Program-made: the position numbers and the translations under genes | Origin: CAMDPA01 sp963825625 | Lineage (GTDB): Bacteria > Pseudomonadota > Alphaproteobacteria > Rhizobiales > Hyphomicrobiaceae | DNA: 64,000 bases | Assembly (NCBI GenBank): GCA_963825625.1 | Contig: CAWGUF010000015.1 | Coordinates: forward strand, 29,082 to 93,081 | Reading direction: 5' to 3' | The notes under the pieces: generated by a model | The model's database searches: none | The model's input: only the letters and a program-made list of their open reading frames with translations | What the model was told of the DNA's origin: nothing | Part shown: positions 26,611 through 36,130 of the stretch, in pieces | How positions within the stretch are numbered: position 1 is the stretch's first letter | Layout: each line of letters opens with the position of its first letter

Positions 26611-28446
26611 ATGGCCGCGGAACTCATCAGCCTGAAGGGCATCCATCTCACCTTCGGCGGGACACCGCTGCTGGAGGGGGCATCGATTTCCGTCGCGGAG
26701 GGAGACCGGATCTGTCTGGTCGGCCGCAACGGCTCGGGCAAATCAACACTGATGCGGATCGCCGCGGGCCTGGTCGAACCAGATAACGGCGAGCGCTTCG
26801 TGCATCCCAGCGCAGGCGTGCGCTATCTCGCGCAGGATAACGATTTCACCGGCTTTGCGACGACGCTGGCCTATGTCGAGGCCGGGCTCGATGCCGTCGA
26901 CGATGCGCATACCGCGCGCCGCATGCTGGAGGAGGTCGGCCTCGATCCGGACGCGGATCCCGCCCGGCTGTCGGGCGGGGAGGCGCGGCGCGCCGCCATC
27001 GTAAGGGTACTGGCGCCGGGACCCGACGTGCTGCTGCTCGACGAGCCAACCAATCACCTCGACCTGCCGGCCATCGAATGGCTGGAGGAAAAGCTCGCGG
27101 GCCTCAGAGCTGCGATCGTGCTCATCAGTCACGACCGGCGCATGCTGGAAGCGCTATCGCGCTCGACCGTATGGCTCGACAGGAGCCGTACGCGCACGCT
27201 CAACCGCGGTTTCGCCCACTTCGAGGCGTGGCGCGACAAGGTGCTGGAGGAGGAGGAGGCGGAGCGCCACAAGCTCGACCGGAAAATCGCCCGCGAGGAG
27301 CAATGGATGTATGCCGGCGGCGTGACCGCACGACGCAAGCGCAATATGCGCCGGGTGGCTGAGCTGGCGGACTTGCGCCGCGAGCGCAAGGAGGCACGCA
27401 AAGTCGCCGGCAATGTGCGCATGGCCGCGACCGAGGGGCGGCAATCCGGCCGGCTCGTGATCGAGGCCGTCGGGGTATCCAAGAGCTACGGCAAGGGCCC
27501 GGTGGTCGAAGACTTCTCGACACGCATCGCGCGTGGCGACCGGGTCGGGCTGATTGGCCCCAACGGCGCCGGCAAGACGACACTGCTCAATCTGCTCACC
27601 GGCCAATTGCAGCCGGATACCGGCGAGGTCCGGCTCGGCAGCAACCTGGAGATCGTGACGCTGGATCAGCGCCGCGAAGCACTCGATCCGGAAGAGCGTG
27701 TGGCAGATGTACTGACCGGCGGTCGCGGCGACTGGGTCGAGGTCGCGGGACAGCGCAAGCATGTTGCGAGCTATCTGTCCGATTTTCTGTTCCTGCCCGA
27801 GCAGTCAAGAAGTCCGGTGAAGGTTCTGTCGGGCGGAGAAAAGGCGCGATTGCTGCTGGCACGCGCGCTGGCGCGGCCGTCAAATCTGCTGGTGCTGGAC
27901 GAGCCGACCAACGATCTCGATCTGGAGACGCTCGATCTGTTGCAGGAGTTGCTGGCCGACTATTCCGGCACGCTGCTGCTCGTCAGCCACGACCGCGACT
28001 TCCTCGACCGGGTGGTGACGTCGGTGATCGCGTCGGAGGGCGAGGGGCGCTGGGTCGAGTATGCGGGCGGCTATTCGGACATGCTGGCGCAGCGCGGCGG
28101 CAGCCGCCAGCAACCGCAGGCACCCGCCGACAAGCCCTCGAGATCCAGGCCGGCGGCGGACGCGGCCGCGGGAGCGGAGGGGACAGCCACGCCGCAGGCG
28201 AAGGTCCGGCGCAAGCTTTCGTTCAAGGAAAGCCACGCGTTGAAGACGCTGCCGGACACCATGGCGACGCTCGAAGCGGAGATTTCGGCACTTACTGCGC
28301 GGCTGGCGGACAGTGAGCTTTATGCCAAGGATGCAACCGCTTTCAACACGGCCAGCCAGCGGCTCGCAGCGGCGCAGGGCGAGCTTGCCGCGGCGGAAGA
28401 GCAATGGCTGGAGCTGGAGCTGCTGCGCGAGGAGCTGGAGGGTTAA
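26611..28446 (+). CDS. uup: ABC-F ATPase, Uup-like (611 aa)
   Basis: Soluble twin-ATPase that acts on ribosomes or DNA branch structures. NBD1: Walker A GRNGSGKST, signature LSGGEARRAAIVR, Walker B VLLLDEPTNHLDLP. The linker (about 230-290) is highly charged, as ABC-F linkers are. NBD2: GPNGAGKTT, LSGGEKARLLLARAL, LLVLDEPTNDLDLE. An Ala/Pro-rich stretch leads to the C-terminal coiled-coil domain starting KLSFKESHALKTLP, which separates Uup from EttA. The start at 26,611 (MAAELISLKG) is preferred: family proteins begin at this strand and a GGAGG-like site lies upstream. Confidence 0.93.
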   Translation: MAAELISLKGIHLTFGGTPLLEGASISVAEGDRICLVGRNGSGKSTLMRIAAGLVEPDNGERFVHPSAGVRYLAQDNDFTGFATTLAYVEAGLDAVDDAHTARRMLEEVGLDPDADPARLSGGEARRAAIVRVLAPGPDVLLLDEPTNHLDLPAIEWLEEKLAGLRAAIVLISHDRRMLEALSRSTVWLDRSRTRTLNRGFAHFEAWRDKVLEEEEAERHKLDRKIAREEQWMYAGGVTARRKRNMRRVAELADLRRERKEARKVAGNVRMAATEGRQSGRLVIEAVGVSKSYGKGPVVEDFSTRIARGDRVGLIGPNGAGKTTLLNLLTGQLQPDTGEVRLGSNLEIVTLDQRREALDPEERVADVLTGGRGDWVEVAGQRKHVASYLSDFLFLPEQSRSPVKVLSGGEKARLLLARALARPSNLLVLDEPTNDLDLETLDLLQELLADYSGTLLLVSHDRDFLDRVVTSVIASEGEGRWVEYAGGYSDMLAQRGGSRQQPQAPADKPSRSRPAADAAAGAEGTATPQAKVRRKLSFKESHALKTLPDTMATLEAEISALTARLADSELYAKDATAFNTASQRLAAAQGELAAAEEQWLELELLREELEG

Positions 28447-28619
28447 AGGGCGGGCGCTGGCCGTCCTGACCGCCACTCGACGCCTCCAGAAACGTTAACA
28501 ATCGATTACCGTCCATCGGTCCTGCAGGCAGGCACGTGACTTGCTGCGTTCGCCCGGCGCGAGCCGTCGGCATCCGGCGAGCCCCGCTTCATCCTGTTTG
28601 TAACGGTCAAGGATTAGCG

Positions 28620-29717
28620 ATGTTCGGTCTCGAAGGTGCAGGGCTCTCAGCCGCCATACTCTACGGATTAACCGGGGCCTTGCTGGTCTTCGCCAGCCAT
28701 GGGCCGACGAGCGCCTTCAAGCAGGGGGCAGCGCTTGGCTCGCTTGTCACCGTGTCGCTGGCCGTATCCTTCATGTTTCAATCGTACCTGGGCGAGCCCG
28801 AGCTCGAGTTCTCGGGTGCAGGCGTCATCGAGCGGCGGGTGGTCCGGGACCGGGGCGGCTTCCAGTTCCGGGACGTCGAGGACTCCGGCTCTGCAACGTC
28901 GTCGCGGGGCAAGCGGGGTGCAATCTGGGCCGACACCGACAGCTCGAGCAACAGCACGGCCGGCGAAGGCTCGGCTGCGGCGCAGGGCACGGACGGCGGC
29001 GCACCCGTCGCCTGCGATATCTGCCCGGATGTGACCGTGATCCGACCGGGCTATTTCAGCATGGGCGCTGCGCCAGACGATGCCGACGCCGCGGCCAACG
29101 AAATGCCGTCGCGTCTGGTGCGCATCGCACGACCTTACGCCATCAGCCGCGGCGAGGTGACGATCGGCCAGTACATGGCTTTTGTCCGCGCCACGGGACA
29201 GCGCCCACCCGCTTGCGGGGATACTCCGATCGCGCTGCGCGATGCCCGTCTGCCTGTCACCTGCGTATCCTGGCGTGAGGCGCATGCGTATGCTGGCTGG
29301 CTTTCAACCGAGACGGACAGGGTTTGGCGGCTCCCGACCGAGCCCGAGTGGGAATTCGCCGCTCGTGCGAACTCGTCGCAACGCTACGCGAGTGGCGCAT
29401 ACCTCGCCGCGAAGACAGCCAATATCGCAATGCGCGACGGTGCGCCCGAGCCGATCAACGCAAGGCCGGCGAACGACTTCGGGTTGTATGGCATTCATGG
29501 CAACGTCGCAGAGCTCACGTCCGGCTGCTGGCAGGACGGTCCGGCCGGCTATCTGGGCGACGGAACGCAAAAGCGGAGTGGAGACTGCAAGCGGCGCGCC
29601 CTGCGTGATGCGGCCTGGTTCGAAACTACGCTGCAAGCCCGGGTCTCGGCACGCAGACCAGTAGCGTCTGACGAGCGAGGCATCGGCGTCGGCTTCCGCG
29701 TCGTTCTGGAGAAGTAG
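28620..29717 (+). CDS. Membrane-anchored FGE/SUMF1-fold protein lacking the active-site cysteines (365 aa)
   Basis: Two N-terminal hydrophobic segments (ILYGLTGALLVFASHG; LGSLVTVSLAVSFMFQSYL) precede a low-complexity Ser/Gly linker. The formylglycine-generating-enzyme-sulfatase domain runs from CDICPDVTVIRPGYFSMGA to the end: YAISRGEVTIGQYMAFVRAT, VTCVSWREAHAYAGWLS, WRLPTEPEWEFAAR, GLYGIHGNVAELTSGCW, GVGFRVVLE. In true FGE the motif after the Trp-rich loop carries two Cys. Here it reads RRALRDAAWFETTLQARVSA, with none, so formylglycine formation is unlikely. No sulfatase is nearby. A binding, scaffold or EgtB-like role is possible, but the iron-ligand pattern of EgtB is not seen. Confidence 0.85.
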   Translation: MFGLEGAGLSAAILYGLTGALLVFASHGPTSAFKQGAALGSLVTVSLAVSFMFQSYLGEPELEFSGAGVIERRVVRDRGGFQFRDVEDSGSATSSRGKRGAIWADTDSSSNSTAGEGSAAAQGTDGGAPVACDICPDVTVIRPGYFSMGAAPDDADAAANEMPSRLVRIARPYAISRGEVTIGQYMAFVRATGQRPPACGDTPIALRDARLPVTCVSWREAHAYAGWLSTETDRVWRLPTEPEWEFAARANSSQRYASGAYLAAKTANIAMRDGAPEPINARPANDFGLYGIHGNVAELTSGCWQDGPAGYLGDGTQKRSGDCKRRALRDAAWFETTLQARVSARRPVASDERGIGVGFRVVLEK

Positions 29718-29741
29718 CGGGTAATCGGAAGGTACAGGTCG

Positions 29742-30521
29742 TCAGACACCGTCGAGGCGGATCGGAACACCGGCCGACGCCATGTGCCGCTTTGCCTCGC
29801 CGATGCTGTAGGTGCCGAAGTGGAAGATCGAGGCTGCCAGAACAGCGCTGGCGTGGCCCTTCGTGACGCCATCAACCAGATGATCCAGCGTGCCAACACC
29901 ACCGGACGCGATGACCGGCACGTGCACCGCATCGGCTATCGCGCGGGTCAATGCGAGATCGAAGCCAGCCTTGGTGCCATCCCGGTCCATCGAAGTCAGG
30001 AGTAGCTCGCCGGCGCCCAGGTCAACGACCTCGCGCGCGTAGTCGACGGCATCGATACCGGTGGGATTGCGGCCGCCGTGGGTGAAGATCTCCCAGCGAT
30101 CCGCCTCACCTGGGCCGGAGACCTTCTTGGCGTCGATCGCGACGACAATGCACTGGGCGCCGAACTTTTCGGAGGCCTCGCGGACGAATTCCCGGCGCTT
30201 GACGGCGGCGGTGTTGATGGAAGCCTTGTCCGCACCTGCTTCCAGCAAGCGCCTGATGTCATCGACGCTTGCAATGCCGCCGCCGACGGTCAGCGGCATG
30301 AAGCAACGCTCGGCGGTTCGCTGGACGATGTCCAGAATAATGCCGCGCCGCTCGTGGCTGGCGGTAATGTCGAGAAAGCAAAGCTCGTCGGCGCCGGCCG
30401 CATCATAGGCAGCGGCCGCCTCCACCGGATCGCCGGCATCGCGCAGGTCGACAAAGTTGACGCCCTTGACGACCCGGCCGTCCTTTACGTCGAGACAGGG
30501 GATGATACGGATCTTGAGCAT
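29742..30521 (-). CDS. hisF: Imidazole glycerol phosphate synthase cyclase subunit HisF (259 aa)
   Basis: TIM-barrel cyclase that, with HisH, makes imidazole glycerol phosphate and AICAR. It begins LKIRIIPCLDVKDGRVVKGV, with the catalytic Asp in CLDV. The second Asp lies in CIVVAIDAKKV, and phosphate loops are seen in TVGGGIASVDDIRRLLEAGA and IASGGVGTLDHLVDG. It is complete and of normal length. It stands alone here: hisH/hisA/hisE are not in the window. The TIGR02300 gene lies 58 bases upstream on the same strand. Confidence 0.96.
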   Translation of the reverse strand: MLKIRIIPCLDVKDGRVVKGVNFVDLRDAGDPVEAAAAYDAAGADELCFLDITASHERRGIILDIVQRTAERCFMPLTVGGGIASVDDIRRLLEAGADKASINTAAVKRREFVREASEKFGAQCIVVAIDAKKVSGPGEADRWEIFTHGGRNPTGIDAVDYAREVVDLGAGELLLTSMDRDGTKAGFDLALTRAIADAVHVPVIASGGVGTLDHLVDGVTKGHASAVLAASIFHFGTYSIGEAKRHMASAGVPIRLDGV

Positions 30522-30579
30522 GGCCAGCTTGACGATTCAGACGACCGTTTGCAGGTGCTGATGGGCCCTGAGCAAGGCC

Positions 30580-30954
30580 TCACCCCTCTTCGTCGTCCTC
30601 CGCCACACCGGAGCCGATGATGCCGGTAACGTCGCCGCCGTCCTCCTCCTCTTCCTCGAGGAACGTCTCGTCCGCTTCCGCAGCCACATCCTCGTCGCCG
30701 GTTTCAAGATCTTCCAGCGCCTCCGTCTCCACCTCCGGCGCCTCACCGGGTGTGAGGGCTTCGGTATCGGCGAACTCCTTGTTCGGCTTCGGCGCTTCCT
30801 CGATAACCTCGGCGACAAGCGGCGAGGAAGCAATTACATACGCCGACTGGCAGATCGGGCAGACGATCGGATCCCGGTTGAGGTCGTAGAACCTGGATCC
30901 GCAATCGGAACTCTGGCACGTGCGCTTCGTGCCGCGCGCTTGTTTGGTCGCCAT
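30580..30954 (-). CDS. FYDLN-acid domain protein, TIGR02300 (124 aa)
   Basis: Small alphaproteobacterial protein of unknown function. The N-terminal ~40 residues hold a four-cysteine zinc-ribbon pattern (CQSSDCGSRFYDLNRDPIVC then PIC) with the eponymous FYDLN motif. The rest is extremely acidic, with long Glu/Asp runs around residues 50-124 (for example FLEEEEEDGGD). The family is restricted largely to Alphaproteobacteria and so supports the taxonomic call. ATG at 30,954. Confidence 0.93.
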   Translation of the reverse strand: MATKQARGTKRTCQSSDCGSRFYDLNRDPIVCPICQSAYVIASSPLVAEVIEEAPKPNKEFADTEALTPGEAPEVETEALEDLETGDEDVAAEADETFLEEEEEDGGDVTGIIGSGVAEDDEEG

Positions 30955-31383
30955 CGCGAACCTCGCTTAAAGCGTGTGGAATGGAGGGTGTGGCGCGGCA
31001 TGCCACGCCGTCGCGGCATTGTCAAAAGCAATTCGCCCCGCCTGCCGATGCCAGCTTGCCGGAAGTGCCACGCCAATATCACGTCATGAACGCAAAGCGC
31101 TGGCGTTTCCTGCCGGATACCGGTATAAACCCGCCCGATCCCAGCTTGGGTGGCAGGACAGGTCGACTTGCCGACGTGAGTTGCCAACTTGCATTCCCGA
31201 CCCTGGGGCCCAGCGCGGCTATGCGGCTTAATCAACCGGGCACCTCGAGATGCTGAAGGGCGAGGGCCGTTCCTGTGGTATGTCGTGGTATCGTCCTGGC
31301 ATCATTCATCTGACGGCGGCCGGCTAGCTGGTCGGTATAACGGCTGGCGGTGTGGGCCTGGAACACTAGCGGAGACTTATGAA
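30955..31383. other. Intergenic region upstream of rpmF
   Basis: Divergent gap between the FYDLN gene and rpmF. No tRNA, protein gene or strong hairpin is visible. The rpmF promoter should lie in the last ~150 bases. The ribosome site GGAGA at 31,372-31,376 sits just before the rpmF ATG. Confidence 0.45.
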
Positions 31384-31569
31384 ATGGCAGTACCGAGGAA
31401 AAAGGTGTCGCGGATGAAGCGGGGTTTCCGCCGCTCGGCGGATGCGCTGAAGACCCCGACACATATCGAGGACAAGGCAACCGGCGAGCGCCGCAGGCCG
31501 CATCACATCGACCTCAAGACCGGGACCTACCGGGGGCGGCAAATCCTCGAGCCCAAGCAAGAGGCATAA
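31384..31569 (+). CDS. rpmF: 50S ribosomal protein L32 (61 aa)
   Basis: It begins MAVPRKKVSRMKRGFRRSAD, the invariant L32 start, and continues DLKTGTYRGRQIL. It is of the cysteine-free type found in Alphaproteobacteria, so zinc is not needed. Normal length. Alone, without the usual plsX partner. Confidence 0.97.
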   Translation: MAVPRKKVSRMKRGFRRSADALKTPTHIEDKATGERRRPHHIDLKTGTYRGRQILEPKQEA

Positions 31570-31840
31570 ATCCGGCCGCCAGCCCCGGAAAGGGCCGGCG
31601 GATTGCTCCCCGATGGCATCGGGTCCGCATGACCGCCGAATGTGGCGGTTGTGCCACCATATTTCCCAATATGTCGAGTACATCGCATAGTGCCGCGTAT
31701 CCTTAGGCCCACCACACGGGGGGATCGTCTGGTCGCGGCCGTGTAGAAATAGGTCTTGAGGCCGTCTCAGCAGGCCGGCCCGCCTAGCCAAAGCCCGATC
31801 GTCGGCTGTCGATCGCAAGGTACCGTCCGGAGCCAGAACC

Positions 31841-32242
31841 ATGTCGCTCAGAGCACTGCCGCTCATCGTGATCGCCTTCATCCTCTACAACCTGATCGTT
31901 TTCACGCTTGGGGGAGTCGATGTGCTGAAGAAGGAAATTCTTCCCATCCCGCTGATGAAGACGACGCTGTGGCTGACGTGGGGCGACATCCTGATCCTGA
32001 TCACCATGGGGCTGCTGTTCGTCGAGCTGATGAAGTCCACATACACCTCGACTGCATCACTGCTCGATCATGGGTTGTCGATGCTGATATTCGTGGCCTG
32101 CCTCATCGAGTTCCTGCTGGTGAAGGAAGCGGGGACCGCCGTGTTCTTCATCATCACGGTGGCGACGGTGATCGACGTTATAGCGGGCTATACCATTGGT
32201 ATCCGGGTGGCGCGCAGGGACTTCTCGATCGGCGAGCACTGA
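31841..32242 (+). CDS. Small four-helix membrane protein (133 aa)
   Basis: Four hydrophobic segments: LPLIVIAFILYNLIVFTLGG, WLTWGDILILITMGLLFVEL, LSMLIFVACLIEFLLV and AVFFIITVATVIDVIAGYTI. A conserved-looking charged loop lies between helices 2 and 3 (MKSTYTSTASLLDH). No family name is recalled. It ends with a short basic/acidic cytoplasmic tail. Transport or scaffolding cannot be decided. A short insert with a weak ribosome site precedes the ATG. Confidence 0.72.
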   Translation: MSLRALPLIVIAFILYNLIVFTLGGVDVLKKEILPIPLMKTTLWLTWGDILILITMGLLFVELMKSTYTSTASLLDHGLSMLIFVACLIEFLLVKEAGTAVFFIITVATVIDVIAGYTIGIRVARRDFSIGEH

Positions 32243-32506
32243 GGCCGAGCCGTGATTGCCAGGCCGCCAACTTCGGATCGACCAGCCTCCACTCGTGCTT
32301 GAGCGGATACACCACGCGCCAGTGGTACGCCGCTTCCGTTGCTCCGGCTTGCCCAGCGTGCGGGCAGACCGGCGTTCAAAATGCCAGGTTGCGGCTGAAC
32401 TTTACGGGTCATTTTATCGCTTATTAGGAGTTGGCGGTTAGGGTTCTATGAGATCACGGAGCGGGCGGGATATCGTGTGAACTGCATCCCGATCTGCGAA
32501 TTCGGG

Positions 32507-34441
32507 ATGGGATCAAAAACCGTGAGCGCGCCGGACGAGCCCCAGAATTGCCAGGCAGCAGATGCCGGGAATGTGTCGAAGCCTGGCGTCGGCCATGGGG
32601 TTGACGCGCCTTCCGGCAACGTGCCGACGGCTGATGATATTCCAATCGAGGCCGTGCTGAGGCCGGTTGGCGCTTCTCCTGCCGAGACGGCTATCGAGAC
32701 GCAACAGGCCCAGCCGCAAAGCGCTATAGACCTGATCGGAATCCTGTCCGGCGTCGAGGAAACCGCCTATACGTGGGATATGACAGCCGACCGCATGGCG
32801 TGGGAAAGCAATGCCCCGGCCGTGCTCGGTGTGCGCAATGCCCGCGACATCGCAACCGGAGCGAGTTTCCAGTTTCTGATTGCAGCGGAGCACGTTTCGC
32901 GGCGGCAAGCGGTATTCAACGGAGAGAACGCGACCTCCGAAGCCCTGGCATTGCCACCGGGCAACCCAGGCAGCGGCATCCCCTATCGTGTCCAGTATCG
33001 TTTTCTGCCCGGTGGCCGACGCGCATCGAAGTCGCTCTGGATCGAAGACCATGGGCGCTGGTGGCCCGATGAAAACGGCATGCCAGCGAAGGCACGCGGC
33101 GTGATCCGGGTCATCAACGAGCGTTATCAGGAAGAGCAGCGGCTGCTTTATCGCAGCGACTACGACGAGCTCACCGGGCAACTCAATCGCACACGTCTGA
33201 CAGAGGCGCTCGCGGCGGTGCTGCAGCGCGTTGAACGCACCGGCCAGACATCCGCCTTCCTGGTCGCCTCGGTCAACAATCTTTCCGTGATCAACGAGAC
33301 GTTCGGCTTCGACGTCGGCGACGACGTCATCGCCGCTGTGGGCCGCGCCATCCAAGGCCGTTTGCGCGGGGGCGACACCATCGGGCGCTACTCGGCCAAC
33401 AAGTTCGGCATCATACTGAACGAGTGCGGACCGGGCTCCATGCAGGTCGCCGCGGAGCGGTTCATCAAGGCGGTTCGCGAGAAGACATTCAAGACATCCG
33501 CGTGCTCGATCGCGGCCACCATATCGATCGGCGGCGTCATTATTCCGGAGCAGGCCCACAGTGTGTCGCTGGCAATCAGCCGCGCCCTGCAGGCGCTCGA
33601 CAGCGCACGCAACCGCCGCAACGACATATTTGTCTCCTACCAGCCCAGTCCGGCGGCGGAGTTGGCTCGGTTGCGCAACATTTCCATCGCCGACGAAGTC
33701 AACGCGGCGCTCGAAGAGAACAGAATGAAGTTGGTGCTGCAGCCGATCGTGGCGTCCAACACGGCGAAGCCAGCCTTCTACGAGTGCCTGCTCAGAATGG
33801 TGCGGCCGGACGGCACGCTGGTCGGCGCAGCGGAATTCATCGAGATTGCCGAACAGCTCGGAATGAGCCGTCTGATCGACCATCGCACGCTGGAGCTTGC
33901 CATCGGCCTGCTGAAGAAGCATGGCGATCTGACGCTGTCGCTCAACGTATCCAGCATGACATGCTCGGACCCGGACTGGCTCGTGGCATTGCACAAGCTG
34001 ACCGGAGGCCAGCCCTGGCTCACGCGCCGGTTGATCGTCGAAATCACGGAAACGACCGCCATCCACGATCTCGACCAGACGATCGCATTTGTCGATACGC
34101 TCAAAGAGTACGGTTGCCGGGTAGCGATCGACGATTTCGGTGCCGGATACACGTCCTTCAGAAACCTGAAGCATTTCAACGCCGATCTCGTAAAAATCGA
34201 TGGCGGCTTCGTCAAGAACCTCGTCACTGATCCATCAGACCGGATCTTCATCAAGATGATGGCCGAGCTTTCGGCGGCATTCGGCATGGAGACGGTGGCC
34301 GAGTGGGTGACCGATGAGGCTACCGCCGACATCGTCAAAGATCTGGGCATCACGTACATGCAGGGCTTCCATTTCGGAAAGCCGATGGAAGTGCGTGAAA
34401 TCGAAGAGATCGCAGAGACGAGCGCCGTGCGCCTCGCCTGA
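32507..34441 (+). CDS. PAS-GGDEF-EAL protein: degenerate cyclase, probable c-di-GMP phosphodiesterase (644 aa)
   Basis: Predicted cytoplasmic sensor. A PAS-like domain (about 75-215) starts near IGILSGVEETAYTWDMTADR. The GGDEF domain (about 220-385) has YDELTGQLNRTRL and a good fold, but the active-site signature reads SANKF instead of GGDEF, so it should not make c-di-GMP. The EAL domain (about 395-640) has ECLLR at the EAL position. Metal ligands in LSLNVSS, VEITETT and IDDFGAGYTSF, the Lys in LVKIDGGFV, AEWV and YMQGFHFGKP are present, so hydrolysis is expected. The start could be GTG 32,477; ATG 32,507 is used. Confidence 0.9.
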   Translation: MGSKTVSAPDEPQNCQAADAGNVSKPGVGHGVDAPSGNVPTADDIPIEAVLRPVGASPAETAIETQQAQPQSAIDLIGILSGVEETAYTWDMTADRMAWESNAPAVLGVRNARDIATGASFQFLIAAEHVSRRQAVFNGENATSEALALPPGNPGSGIPYRVQYRFLPGGRRASKSLWIEDHGRWWPDENGMPAKARGVIRVINERYQEEQRLLYRSDYDELTGQLNRTRLTEALAAVLQRVERTGQTSAFLVASVNNLSVINETFGFDVGDDVIAAVGRAIQGRLRGGDTIGRYSANKFGIILNECGPGSMQVAAERFIKAVREKTFKTSACSIAATISIGGVIIPEQAHSVSLAISRALQALDSARNRRNDIFVSYQPSPAAELARLRNISIADEVNAALEENRMKLVLQPIVASNTAKPAFYECLLRMVRPDGTLVGAAEFIEIAEQLGMSRLIDHRTLELAIGLLKKHGDLTLSLNVSSMTCSDPDWLVALHKLTGGQPWLTRRLIVEITETTAIHDLDQTIAFVDTLKEYGCRVAIDDFGAGYTSFRNLKHFNADLVKIDGGFVKNLVTDPSDRIFIKMMAELSAAFGMETVAEWVTDEATADIVKDLGITYMQGFHFGKPMEVREIEEIAETSAVRLA

Positions 34442-34728
34442 AGGCCAGACCTGCAGTTTTCCTTGTACTCATCGGGGCACGCATCAGGGCGCGCATGAGG
34501 CGAGCGGTGCGAGCCGCGGTGCCCCGCGAAGGGCCGTGGGCGTCTGTATCTCTACCGGGAACCAGCTTTCTCCTGCTGCCAGCGCCCGCCGTCTGTGCAT
34601 GACGGCCGGGCCGATACACCCAGCGTAGCCAGGCGAAGACAGGCAATAGGATGGGTGATCCGTTAGCGCCTCATTAACCGTGTGATGCGCCTAATGCCGG
34701 TGGGAGCTTGGTGACTACAGGGTGAGTA

Positions 34729-35427
34729 ATGAGTGTTCGAACGCGGGCACGCCACGGCGTGCTGACAGCCTGTTTGATCAGTGCGGTGCTAGGTGGGGGT
34801 TGCGCCGGTGGTGCAGCGTTCGGACCGTCTCGCGTAGAGGCCGGCCTGGCGCCAAGGCCGGCGACCGGAATTGCCAGCGAAAGACGTGGCGTCGGCGCAG
34901 CGGTTGGCGAGGAAGACCAGCGCCGGACTAGCGCCAGGCGCGGCAAATCGCTGACACACGACACCTCAGGCGGCCTCGCCGCGCATGGCTTGGATCACGT
35001 CTACTTCGCCTCAGGACGATCGGATCTTACGCCAGAAACGCGCGACATGCTGCTCGGGCAATTGCACTGGCTGAAAGCTCATCCGAGATCGGCGATCAGT
35101 ATCGAAGGACACGCGGACGAGCCCGGCACACGCGACGACAACATCGCGCTTGGCTCGCGCCGTGCGACTACCGTGCGCGACTTCCTGCTGCAGCGCGGCA
35201 TTCGGGAACGTCGGATCCTGAGGGTGGTGTCTTTCGGTCGCGAGCGTCCGGCCGTGCGCTGTATCGATGTGCGCTGCCAGGCGAGAAATCGTCGGGTGCA
35301 AACCGTGCTGGCCCAAAACTCCGGATTAGTCTCAGGCTCAGGCTCGGCCTTAGCCTCCAGCTCGGGCCCCGGCTCCAAGACCGGACGAGGCGAAAGTGGC
35401 AGTGTGCGCTCAGCACCGGCGCGCTAA
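34729..35427 (+). CDS. OmpA/Pal-type outer-membrane lipoprotein with Ser/Gly-rich tail (232 aa)
   Basis: A lipobox is visible (CLISAVLGGGC; Cys about residue 25). A disordered Arg/Ala-rich spacer leads to an OmpA-like peptidoglycan-binding domain from about residue 87. It shows LDHVYFASGRSDLTPETRDM, AISIEGHADEPGTRDDNIAL (with the diaminopimelate-contacting Asp/Arg pattern) and LGSRRATTVRDFLLQRGI. The last ~45 residues are Ser/Gly-rich (SGSGSALASSSGPGS), unusual for Pal. It is not in a tol-pal cluster. The Cys pair CIDVRC near residue 180 may form a disulfide. Confidence 0.85.
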   Translation: MSVRTRARHGVLTACLISAVLGGGCAGGAAFGPSRVEAGLAPRPATGIASERRGVGAAVGEEDQRRTSARRGKSLTHDTSGGLAAHGLDHVYFASGRSDLTPETRDMLLGQLHWLKAHPRSAISIEGHADEPGTRDDNIALGSRRATTVRDFLLQRGIRERRILRVVSFGRERPAVRCIDVRCQARNRRVQTVLAQNSGLVSGSGSALASSSGPGSKTGRGESGSVRSAPAR

Positions 35428-35446
35428 GCCGCCGCGGGGGGACCGG

Positions 35447-36130
35447 CTACTCCCGGGACTTCGACAATATCTCAATCTTGGCTTGCATTCTGGCGAACTC
35501 GGCCTTGAGCTCGGCAAGCTCGGTCGTTGCGTCGGCGGCGGCTGGCGATGGCGGTGGCGATGCCCCGCCGCCGGCTTGCTGTCCGGCTTCACCTTCGCTA
35601 GCGGGCGTGCCTTCCTGCTGCTGGCGGCCAGCGACGAACGGCGGCCACATCTGCATCGCCTGCTCGAACATCGCGATGTTCTTGCGCGACTGCTGCTGCA
35701 TGGCATCGAATGCTGCCGCGCTGAACGGATTCTGCTGGAACAGCGGCGCAAATTGCTCGCGGTACCGCTCCTGCTCCTTGGTCAGCGCCTCTAGGCTGAA
35801 CTGCAGGTAGCTGGGCACCATCTTGCCCATGGTGTCGCCATAGAAGCGAATGAGCTGGCGAAGGAACGGCACAGGCAGAAGCGTCTGACCGCCCGCGCGG
35901 GACTCCTGCTCGACGATGATCTGGGTGAGCACCGTGTGGGTCAGGTCGTCGCCTGTCTTGGCATCGAAAACAACGAAATCGCGATCGGAGCGAACCATTG
36001 CCGCCAAGTCTTCGAGCGTCACGTACGTGCTCGTCTCCGTATTGTAGAGGCGGCGGTTCGCGTACTTCTTGATGACGACGGCCTCACGCTTGTCGCTCTG
36101 GGGATCGGCCTTGGTGAGCATGGCAGGCAT
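35447..36130 (-). CDS. phaR: Polyhydroxyalkanoate synthesis regulator PhaR (227 aa)
   Basis: DNA- and PHB-binding repressor of granule-associated genes. The N-terminal DNA-binding domain reads VVIKKYANRRLYNTETSTYV then TLEDLAAMV. PHB-accumulation domains follow: DLTHTVLTQIIVEQE, LIRFYGDTMGKMVPSYLQF and QFAPLFQQNPF. The tail is Ala/Pro-rich and ends in a helix (ELAELKAEFARMQAKIEIL). The start could also be the ATG three codons in. It is divergent from phaA, which it probably controls. Confidence 0.93.
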   Translation of the reverse strand: MPAMLTKADPQSDKREAVVIKKYANRRLYNTETSTYVTLEDLAAMVRSDRDFVVFDAKTGDDLTHTVLTQIIVEQESRAGGQTLLPVPFLRQLIRFYGDTMGKMVPSYLQFSLEALTKEQERYREQFAPLFQQNPFSAAAFDAMQQQSRKNIAMFEQAMQMWPPFVAGRQQQEGTPASEGEAGQQAGGGASPPPSPAAADATTELAELKAEFARMQAKIEILSKSRE

